Shown: positions 58,013 to 64,000 of the stretch, one piece after another
Position numbering within the stretch: position 1 is the stretch's first letter
Layout: every line of letters begins with the position of its first letter
NCBI GenBank assembly: GCA_002309805.1
Contig: DBYJ01000055.1
Location: 1 to 64,000, forward strand
Source: Bacteroidales bacterium UBA1189
GTDB lineage: Bacteria > Bacteroidota > Bacteroidia > Bacteroidales > Bacteroidaceae
Direction: 5' to 3'
DNA length: 64,000 bases
Position numbers and translations under genes: made by a program
Notes under the pieces: model-generated
Database searches by the model: none
What the model saw: only the letters and a program-made list of their open reading frames with translations
What the model was told of the DNA's origin: nothing

Positions 58013-58993
58013 ATGAAGATACTTGTTACGGGAGCAGCCGGATTTATCGGTTCGAAGCTTGCCTACCTGCTGGCAAAGCGGGGCGACGATGTCGTCGGCA
58101 TCGACAATATCAACGATTATTACGACATCCGTCTGAAGCAGGGACGCCTCGACGAATTTGGCCGTGAATTCCGCTTCATCCGCATGGACCTCACCGACCG
58201 TGAAGGACTGAGCCGCCTCTTTGCCGACGAGCATTTCGACAAGGTAGTCAACCTTGCTGCCCAGGCAGGCGTGCGCTATAGCATCACCAACCCCTACGCC
58301 TACCTCGACAGCAACCTCGTGGGCTTCATGAACATCCTGGAATGCTGCCGCCACCACGGCGTGAAGTATCTCGTCTATGCCTCTTCCAGCTCCGTCTATG
58401 GGCTGAACAGCAAGGTGCCCTTCAGCGAGGACGACAAGGTCGACACGCCCGTCAGCCTCTATGCTGCTACCAAGAAGGCCAACGAAGGGATGGCTCACGC
58501 CTACAGCAAGCTCTACGGCCTACCCACCACGGGCCTCCGCTTTTTCACCGTCTATGGGCCTTGGGGACGGCCCGATATGGCGCCCATGCTCTTTGCCCGT
58601 GCCATCAGTCACGGCGAGCCCATCAAGGTGTTCAATCACGGCAACCTCAGCCGCGACTTCACCTATATTGACGATATTGTCAATGGAACTATCGGCGTCA
58701 TAGACCGCGTGCCTGTGGCTGCCGAATGCCCCAATGAGGTGCCCGCAAAGGTCTATAACATTGGTTGTTCCAACCCCGTCAAGTTGATGGACTTCATTCA
58801 GGAGATTGAGCAAGCCCTCGGCGTGGAAGCCAAGAAAGAGTTCCTGCCCATGCAGGCGGGCGATGTCTATCAGACTTATGCCGACACCACCCGTCTCGAA
58901 ACTGAAGTGGGCTACAAGCCCTCCATCACCCTCCACGAGGGCATCACCCGTTTCATTGCTTGGTACCAGTCCGACAAAAATCCCCTCCGTTAA
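58013..58993 (+). CDS. NAD-dependent sugar-nucleotide epimerase, UDP-glucuronate 4-epimerase-like
   Basis: A 326-residue short-chain dehydrogenase/reductase. The NAD motif is TGAAGFIGSKLAYLL (residues 6-20); NLAAQAGVRYSITNPYAYLD is the typical UDP-glucuronate 4-epimerase segment, and the catalytic triad is Ser/Thr in YASSSSVYG with YAATKKANE (YxxxK). DDIVNGTIGVID near residue 222 is conserved. It probably supplies UDP-galacturonate for surface polysaccharide. The PLC-like gene follows by 12 bases. Confidence 0.87.
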   Translation: MKILVTGAAGFIGSKLAYLLAKRGDDVVGIDNINDYYDIRLKQGRLDEFGREFRFIRMDLTDREGLSRLFADEHFDKVVNLAAQAGVRYSITNPYAYLDSNLVGFMNILECCRHHGVKYLVYASSSSVYGLNSKVPFSEDDKVDTPVSLYAATKKANEGMAHAYSKLYGLPTTGLRFFTVYGPWGRPDMAPMLFARAISHGEPIKVFNHGNLSRDFTYIDDIVNGTIGVIDRVPVAAECPNEVPAKVYNIGCSNPVKLMDFIQEIEQALGVEAKKEFLPMQAGDVYQTYADTTRLETEVGYKPSITLHEGITRFIAWYQSDKNPLR

Positions 58994-59005
58994 CGCAGAT
59001 TGTAC

Positions 59006-60190
59006 ATGAACCGTCTCTCTCACATCCTCTTATTCTTCATCCTCTGTCTGCCTTACAAGGGCGTTGCTGAGAATTGGATGAGCCGCTTGCCCGATGAGAC
59101 GTATGTGGCTGTGGTTTCTATCCCTGGCGCTCACGATGCCGCTACCGGTAGCGGATGGGAGGCAGGCTACGAGAGTCTGGGTGACCTCTTCGCCCGTACT
59201 CAGGATTTGAACCTCGCCGAATTGTGGAGCGTGGGCGTGCGCGCTTTCGACCTCCGCCCCTGTACCCGCGACGGCTACCTGAACATCAATCACGGCATTA
59301 TTCCCACCCGTGTGAGATTCGACAAGGCCCTGTGTCTGCTGCGCGATTCGCTGAAGGCCAACCCTTCCGAGTTCGTCGTCATTCACTTGCTCCACGAGAC
59401 CGATGGCGATCAGGTGGACGGCACTTATAACCAGCAGTTGCTTGACTTGCTGGGGAGGAACGATCTTAAGGATTTCTTTGTCCCCTTCCGAAAAGATCTC
59501 ACCGTGGCTGACATGCGCGGCAAGATGCTGTTGCTGAGTCGCGACGTCTATGCCACGTCGCCCATCGGTGGCTTCTTCCGCAACTGGACTCACGATGCTA
59601 CATGGCAGAAAATGACAGGAGCTTCCATCACTGGCCCGTCAGGAGCCACAGCGTCCCTCTATGTTCAGGACTATCCCGAGACGTGGGCGGGCGGAGCGAT
59701 GGAAAACAAGATTAACGGCATGACCCGCCTGCTGACATTCAGCACGTCGCACCAAACCACTACGCAAGGCTCCATCCGTTGGGTGTTCAACTTTGCCTCC
59801 GCTTATTCGAAGGTCACCGACCTCTTTGGCAATTCCGTGTCGCTCAGCGAGGGCTATCGCGACAACGCCTCCCATACGCATGCTGCTATCCTTGATATCC
59901 TCAGCGGCAATCACGGCCCCACGGGAGTGGTGTTGATGGATTATGCTGGAGTAGACATTTCAGAGGATTACAACGTTCGGGGCAGGGAACTGGTTCAGAC
60001 TATTATTGCAAACAACTTCACTTATCTCGACGACCTTTCTGGCATTTCGGAATCCATTTCCTCTGATGCGGATAGAACCACCCCGGTAGCCATTTACTCA
60101 CTTCTGGGCCGCCGTCTCGAGGCACCCCGCAAGGGCACCGTCTGTCTTGTTCGCTATGCCGACGGCTCCGTCCGCAAGGTTTGCTACTGA
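59006..60190 (+). CDS. PI-PLC X-domain protein, secreted
   Basis: A 394-residue exported protein with a signal peptide (NRLSHILLFFILCLPYKGVA). The phosphatidylinositol-specific phospholipase C X domain shows both active-site histidines: His43 in IPGAHDAATG and His96 in NINHGI. FVVIHLLHETDGD and the LLSRDVYA strand fit the TIM barrel. The C-terminus (SLLGRRLEAPRKGTVCLVRY, then DGSVRKVCY) resembles the tail of the Omp28-type protein at 17820. It may cleave GPI-linked or inositol lipids of the host; this is inference. The ATG at 59006 is preferred over the TTG two codons earlier. Confidence 0.8.
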   Translation: MNRLSHILLFFILCLPYKGVAENWMSRLPDETYVAVVSIPGAHDAATGSGWEAGYESLGDLFARTQDLNLAELWSVGVRAFDLRPCTRDGYLNINHGIIPTRVRFDKALCLLRDSLKANPSEFVVIHLLHETDGDQVDGTYNQQLLDLLGRNDLKDFFVPFRKDLTVADMRGKMLLLSRDVYATSPIGGFFRNWTHDATWQKMTGASITGPSGATASLYVQDYPETWAGGAMENKINGMTRLLTFSTSHQTTTQGSIRWVFNFASAYSKVTDLFGNSVSLSEGYRDNASHTHAAILDILSGNHGPTGVVLMDYAGVDISEDYNVRGRELVQTIIANNFTYLDDLSGISESISSDADRTTPVAIYSLLGRRLEAPRKGTVCLVRYADGSVRKVCY

Positions 60191-60257
60191 GGCTTAAGAT
60201 CTTCTTCTGTCATCCTCCGCGACGAATTCACACGCATTACTGTTTGATGCCAGTCCA

Positions 60258-60289
60258 CAAAAATCCCCTCCGCAGATGGGGGAGGGGAT
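60258..60289 (-). terminator. Terminator of the outer-membrane barrel gene
   Basis: On the minus strand, stem ATCCCCTCC / GGAGGGGAT with a 9-base loop followed by TTTTTG, 30 bases past the gene's stop. It also separates it from the convergent PLC gene. Confidence 0.65.
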
Positions 60290-60318
60290 AAGGGGATTAT
60301 GGAATTATGGTTGGGGCT

Positions 60319-63300
60319 TTAGGGTCTTCCGCCGCCGAAGCCTCCGCCGCCGCCAAAGCCTCCGCCTCCACCGCCGCCGAAGCCTCCACGGCCTCCACGG
60401 CCTTCGCCTCCGCCTTCGCCGCGATCGCCTCCGCCGAACTGCATGCCGCCCCGCATCATTTCGCGGCGGGTGTTGCGGTCGCCAATGAGGTTGAGGCGAT
60501 AGATGAAGTGGAGCATGACGTAGCTGTTGATGCTATTGCTGTAGGTGTCGGTGTGACCTGTGGCGCTGACGTTTCGGTTGACGTTGCTCTGTTGGCCAAG
60601 GATGTCATAGAACTGCAGACTGACGGTAGCTGCGTTCTGGCGGAGGAAACTCTTGGAGATTTGGGCATTCCAGAGCAGCTCGTTGGTGTTGAACTCGGCG
60701 CTGCTGTAGCCGCGACGGCTGTTCATGCTAAGGTTCGTAGAGATTTTGATGTTCTGCCAGGGGAGATTGAAGTTGGCGTTGGGACCGTAGTTGAACTGCC
60801 ATGTGTCCTGCTTGTTCTCGGGCTGCATTTCGTTGAGGGCGTGGCTGTAACGGACGTTGCCGCGCAGGGTGATATCCATCCATTCGTTCCTGTAGCTGCC
60901 GGAGAGGGTCTGGTTGACATTGATCTGGTGGGTGGTTGCGAGCGGATAGACAGGATTGTCAAGTGTGAGGGCGCCGGAGCGGAGGAAACTCTCGCGATGG
61001 CTGTAGTTGAAGCCCGTTCCTGTGGAGACGTTGAAGCGCTGGTTGGTAAGGGCTGTGTTGAAGTTGAAGTCTGCACCAGCGTTCCATGTACTCCAGAAGC
61101 CGTCGAGGTTGGTGGGGCGTGTGATTCGTCCACCCGTTTCCTCGTTATAAGTGGTCTGGTTGACGATGTTGTTCAACGTGTTGCCTGCATTGACGCTGAA
61201 GTTGATGTTGCGCAGATGCTCGGCATTGTAGTCGCGGAACTCCACACGCAGGGTGTTGTTGAAGGTCGGCTTCAGGCCGGAGTTACCCGTGGTGATGTTC
61301 ATGGGGTTGCTGTCGTCGACGACCTCGATGAGCTGGGTGAGTTCGGGCTCTTGGCTGCGTCCGCGGTAGTTCACGTTAAGGCTGCGCTGCTTGGTGAAGC
61401 GGTAACGGTAGTTGAGTGTAGGCGTCCAGTTGAAGACGGTACGCGTGGTGTCGATGTGGAGACCCATGTACTGCTGGTCCATGTGGCGCGTCTGGGGCTG
61501 CAGGTCAAAACCGATGTTAAGGTTGTAGTTGTCAGTAACCTTGCGGAACTGGGCGACGATGCTTTGGTTCAGTTGTTCGTCGATGGAGAAGCGGCTGAGT
61601 GTCTGGCTGAGATACTGCTCGTACTCGTCTTGCCAGAGCCATTCGGCGAGATCCCAATTAGGAATCCAATCGGGCAGGTCGTAGGTGTTGCGCTGGTTGT
61701 CGCGGTAGCGGTAACTGATCTGGTAGCTCAGCTGGAGGTAGGTGGCGAGAGCAAGAGGCTCACTCCACATGACGCGTCCGTTGAGGTTGTAATTCTTGGA
61801 CGGGGTGTTGCTGTAGCGGTTGATGGTAGAGGTGCTGTCGCCGCGCTGGTAGAAGCGGGTGAACGAGGTGCTCTGCGAGATATTCTGGCTGGTGGTGTAG
61901 CCTCCGTTGGCCTGAAGGGTGACGTTACGCCCTTCGGTGTTCATGCGGTGGTTGATTTGCAGAGAGGCATTGACGGAGGTGCTGCTGTTGTTTCCCTCCG
62001 AGGCCGATGTGGCGAAGTTGATGCGGCTATTGTTGGTACGGTCTGTCCAAGCGGAGTCGAGGGGTACGTAATTGCTGCCAGGGTAGAGTTCGTTGATGGT
62101 TGCCTCGGGGTCTTGGTTAAATGTCGATGAGCGGCTCTGGTTGATGTTGGCTCCTGAGCTGTAGCTGAAGTTGGGGCGTATGATGATACTCCATGTGGTG
62201 TCGGGGCGCCACTCGAACTGGAAGTCACCGCTGGCACGGCGGTTCTGGTTGAGTCCCTGATTCCATCGGTTGGAGAACGAGCTGGTGCCGTTTTGCAAGA
62301 TGGTTTCGCTGGATGAGCGGCTCTGGGAGTTCCCCTCGGAGAGGCTGAAGTTGACGTTGCCGCCTGCCCTGTATTGATATTGGTTCTGGCGCCATTTCTC
62401 GCCGAAGTTCTTGGCCATGTTGAATCCGCCTGCGGTGCTGGTGGTAAGGCCTGTGCTGCCTCCTCCACGTCCGCCTCGTCCGCCGCCTCCGATGCTGCCG
62501 CCTGCCACGTTGCCCGTGTTGGCGAAAACGGTGTACTGCTGTTGGCTCTCAAAGCGGTTCATCATGATGCTTCCTGAGTAGAGGCTGTTGATGCCCAACT
62601 CCTCGACAAATTCCGTCCGGTGTGTGGGGCGTCCGTAGCCGAGGTCGATATTGCCTATCCAACCCTGCATCATGTTCTTTTTGATTTCCAGGTCGAGGAC
62701 GAATTCCTCCTCGCCGTCGTCGATACCCGTCTCGCGCGAGAGGTCGCTCTTGCGCTCGTAGTTCTTGATGCGCTTGATGATGCTGGCAGGCAGGTTTTTG
62801 GTGCCGATTTCGCGGTTGTTGCCGAAGAACTCCTCGCCGCCCACCAACAGACGGTCAATCTTACGTCCGTTCATCTTGATGGTGCCGTCGTCTTCTATCT
62901 CGATGCCAGGAATCTTGCGGAGCAGCTCCTCCAGCACAGAACCTTCGGGAACGCGGAAGTTCTCGGCGTTAATCATCAGGGTGTCTTCAACCATCTGGAT
63001 ATCGGCCATCTGCGCCTCGATGACAGCCTCCTTCAGTAGGATGGCATCGCTCTTCAGCTTGATGGTGTCCAGCCGAATGGATTCCGTGCGCCTGTCGACG
63101 GTAAATGGCTTGTCCTGTGTGCCGTAGCCAATGTAGGAAATGCGAATGAAGTAATTGCCCGTGTGGACACGCTTCTGCAATTCGAAATGTCCGTTGTTGA
63201 ACGTGGTAATGCCCTCGACGAATGTGCTGTCGGGCAGCGCCATCCATTGGATGGTTGCCTGCGGAACCGGTTCGCCTGTCTCAAAATCCTTCACGACGCC

Positions 63301-63405
63301 CTGAACATTCACCGTGCGCTGTTGCTGTGCCATCGCGGCAAGGCTCATAGCCAAACACACGCCCATCAGGGCCATTTTCCTACATTTGCTGAGAATCGAA
63401 GTCAT
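60319..63405 (-). CDS. Outer-membrane beta-barrel protein (OMP_b-brl_3 type)
   Basis: A 1028-residue outer-membrane protein. A signal peptide (MALMGVCLAMSLAAMA) is followed by a CarboxypepD_reg-like beta domain (about 33-115, VNVQGVVKDFETGEPVPQAT), a plug-like domain (about 120-235, VLEELLRKIPGIEIEDDGTI) and a long barrel of alternating polar and aromatic strands, as in TonB-dependent receptor relatives. No SusD-like partner is adjacent, so a glycan-uptake pair is not indicated. The last 45 residues are almost only Gly, Arg and Phe (GGRGGFGGGGGGGFGGGGGF), an unusual tail. The ATG at 63405 opens the signal peptide. Confidence 0.82.
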   Translation of the reverse strand: MTSILSKCRKMALMGVCLAMSLAAMAQQQRTVNVQGVVKDFETGEPVPQATIQWMALPDSTFVEGITTFNNGHFELQKRVHTGNYFIRISYIGYGTQDKPFTVDRRTESIRLDTIKLKSDAILLKEAVIEAQMADIQMVEDTLMINAENFRVPEGSVLEELLRKIPGIEIEDDGTIKMNGRKIDRLLVGGEEFFGNNREIGTKNLPASIIKRIKNYERKSDLSRETGIDDGEEEFVLDLEIKKNMMQGWIGNIDLGYGRPTHRTEFVEELGINSLYSGSIMMNRFESQQQYTVFANTGNVAGGSIGGGGRGGRGGGSTGLTTSTAGGFNMAKNFGEKWRQNQYQYRAGGNVNFSLSEGNSQSRSSSETILQNGTSSFSNRWNQGLNQNRRASGDFQFEWRPDTTWSIIIRPNFSYSSGANINQSRSSTFNQDPEATINELYPGSNYVPLDSAWTDRTNNSRINFATSASEGNNSSTSVNASLQINHRMNTEGRNVTLQANGGYTTSQNISQSTSFTRFYQRGDSTSTINRYSNTPSKNYNLNGRVMWSEPLALATYLQLSYQISYRYRDNQRNTYDLPDWIPNWDLAEWLWQDEYEQYLSQTLSRFSIDEQLNQSIVAQFRKVTDNYNLNIGFDLQPQTRHMDQQYMGLHIDTTRTVFNWTPTLNYRYRFTKQRSLNVNYRGRSQEPELTQLIEVVDDSNPMNITTGNSGLKPTFNNTLRVEFRDYNAEHLRNINFSVNAGNTLNNIVNQTTYNEETGGRITRPTNLDGFWSTWNAGADFNFNTALTNQRFNVSTGTGFNYSHRESFLRSGALTLDNPVYPLATTHQINVNQTLSGSYRNEWMDITLRGNVRYSHALNEMQPENKQDTWQFNYGPNANFNLPWQNIKISTNLSMNSRRGYSSAEFNTNELLWNAQISKSFLRQNAATVSLQFYDILGQQSNVNRNVSATGHTDTYSNSINSYVMLHFIYRLNLIGDRNTRREMMRGGMQFGGGDRGEGGGEGRGGRGGFGGGGGGGFGGGGGFGGGRP

Positions 63406-63425
63406 ATATTTTTAAAAGGTAATAC

Positions 63426-63443
63426 GCGCAAATTCGTTTGCGC
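63426..63443. promoter_or_regulatory. Palindrome upstream of the barrel gene
   Basis: GCGCAAATTCGTTTGCGC: perfect 7-base arms with a TTCG centre, 21 bases before the start codon. It could be an operator or an RNA stem in the leader. No clear TAnnTTTG is found between it and the gene, although TACCTTTT occurs at 63413-63420 on the minus strand. Confidence 0.45.
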
Positions 63444-63536
63444 TACATTTTTCAGACACCTCCCGATAAAAAAGGTTTAAATAGGATTTGTCAAATGGTG
63501 TTACTTTCGCAGTCCTTTCTACTACTCAGCCGGCAG

Positions 63537-63561
63537 CGGCGTGTAATTGCCGTGCCGGCTG
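63537..63561. terminator. Hairpin after the GH97 gene
   Basis: CAGCCGGCA / TGCCGGCTG enclose a short inner stem, 31 bases past the GH97 stop on the minus strand. No U-tract follows, so it may be a weak or factor-dependent terminator. Confidence 0.4.
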
Positions 63562-63591
63562 GGCAGGAGTCTCTTTTTGCCCTCCGTCGTG

Positions 63592-64000
63592 TTATTCAAT
63601 CACAGCAGCGAAGCCTCCGTTGCGAGCCATGTGGATGTGGAGCGACGTGCTTTTGTTCACCGTGGCCCGCTCCTGACGGTAGTCCATGGCCATACGGTTG
63701 GCATTCACGCCATCCACAAACGAGGTCATCTGAAGCGTCTTGCCTTCGGGGAGAATGTTGAGTGCGACGTCCAGCTCACGCTCCTTGTCGTTGGTGATTC
63801 CGCCTATGAACCATTTCTGGCCCTTGCGCTTGGCTGTCACGATATACTGTCCGGCTTCTGCTGCCAGCACGCGCGTCTCGTCCCAGTTGACGGGCACGCT
63901 GGTGAGGAAGTCGCGGCAGTCGGGCCACTTGTCATAACGGCAAGGGTTGTCCATCAGCATCTGCAGGTTGCTCTCGAAGAGCACGAAGACAGCCATGTTG
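63592..64000 (-). CDS. Glycoside hydrolase family 97 protein, C-terminal part (cut by window edge)
   Basis: Only the last 136 codons are in the window; the frame is open to position 64000 and the Met at 63996 is internal. DETRVLAAEAGQYIVTAKRK, then KWFIGGITNDKERELDVAL and the beta-rich end match the GH97 C-terminal beta-sandwich domain, downstream of the catalytic barrel. Family members are alpha-glucosidases or alpha-galactosidases, usually periplasmic. The catalytic part is outside the window, so the specificity cannot be judged. Confidence 0.75.
   Translation of the reverse strand, partial: NMAVFVLFESNLQMLMDNPCRYDKWPDCRDFLTSVPVNWDETRVLAAEAGQYIVTAKRKGQKWFIGGITNDKERELDVALNILPEGKTLQMTSFVDGVNANRMAMDYRQERATVNKSTSLHIHMARNGGFAAVIE

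Noticed and set aside
60307..62130. 607-codon open frame on the + strand
   Set aside because: It lies antisense to the outer-membrane barrel gene and its translation is a Val/Ala/Glu-rich shadow produced by that gene's codon bias.
60319..63405. SusC of a polysaccharide utilisation locus with the nearby GH97
   Set aside because: No SusD-like gene is adjacent and the barrel resembles the OMP_b-brl_3 type; the GH97 gene continues outside the window, so a PUL cannot be supported.

Overview
The window looks like a chromosomal segment from a Bacteroidales bacterium, most likely Prevotella or a near relative. Three things point there. Promoters follow the Bacteroidetes pattern (TTTG/TTG, 19-21 bp, TAnnTTTG, usually TATCTTTG) with no Shine-Dalgarno sequence. 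The gene families are typical of that group (NigD-like lipoprotein, Omp28-type secreted protein, OMP_b-brl_3 outer-membrane barrel, HU-HIG protein, GH97, AddAB-type nuclease, short SerA). Two secreted proteins end in a Prevotella-like LxGR...DGxVRKV tail. No lineage was tested by a search.

Layout. 1-4.4 kb: an accessory stretch of four minus-strand genes I do not recognise, one with a winged-helix N-terminus, separated by repeat-rich spacers. 4.5-15.2 kb: a sodium/solute symporter, then on the minus strand a COG2509 FAD protein, addB, addA, tRNA-Gly(CCC) and tilS. 15.3-20.9 kb: tRNA-Cys(GCA), a UvrA2-like ATPase, an Omp28-type protein, a small membrane protein and an HU-HIG DNA-binding protein with two palindromes at its start codons. 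21.0-27.6 kb: a complete, visibly AT-richer Wadjet anti-plasmid system, jetABCD. 27.8-46.1 kb: cstA and then a minus-strand array of thirteen genes (cimA, ilvE, ilvD, ilvB, ilvN, ilvC, a tandem ABC ATPase, lysC, lysA, leuA, leuC, leuD, leuB). This array makes branched-chain amino acids and lysine. It is preceded by a promoter, a 19-residue leader peptide with ten Val/Leu/Ile residues, and a strong hairpin. 46.2-50.4 kb: phased 21-bp repeats, then serC, serA, a DUF1015 gene and a YigZ-family gene. 50.4-51.0 kb: a gene-free stretch with a long inverted repeat and a duplicated promoter. 51.0-60.2 kb: DUF4375 protein, NigD-like lipoprotein, Yip1-like membrane protein, smpB, metH, a small winged-helix protein, a C1B cysteine peptidase, a sugar-nucleotide epimerase and a PI-PLC-like secreted protein. 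60.3-64.0 kb: a large outer-membrane barrel protein and the C-terminal end of a GH97 glycosidase cut by the window edge.

How the genes work together. The cimA-leuB array supplies 2-oxobutyrate from pyruvate and acetyl-CoA (CimA plus LeuBCD), the shared valine/isoleucine steps (IlvBN, IlvC, IlvD, IlvE) and the leucine branch (LeuA, LeuCD, LeuB). LysC and LysA start and finish the lysine route. The leader peptide could make the array respond to branched-chain aminoacyl-tRNA levels by attenuation. JetABCD should form an SMC-like motor with a Toprim nuclease that recognises and cleaves circular plasmid DNA. AddAB handles double-strand breaks.

The observations I rate highest are the branched-chain leader peptide, the Wadjet operon beside the HU-HIG gene with twin start-codon palindromes, the phased A-tract repeats upstream of serC, and the inverted-repeat element at 50.6-50.9 kb.
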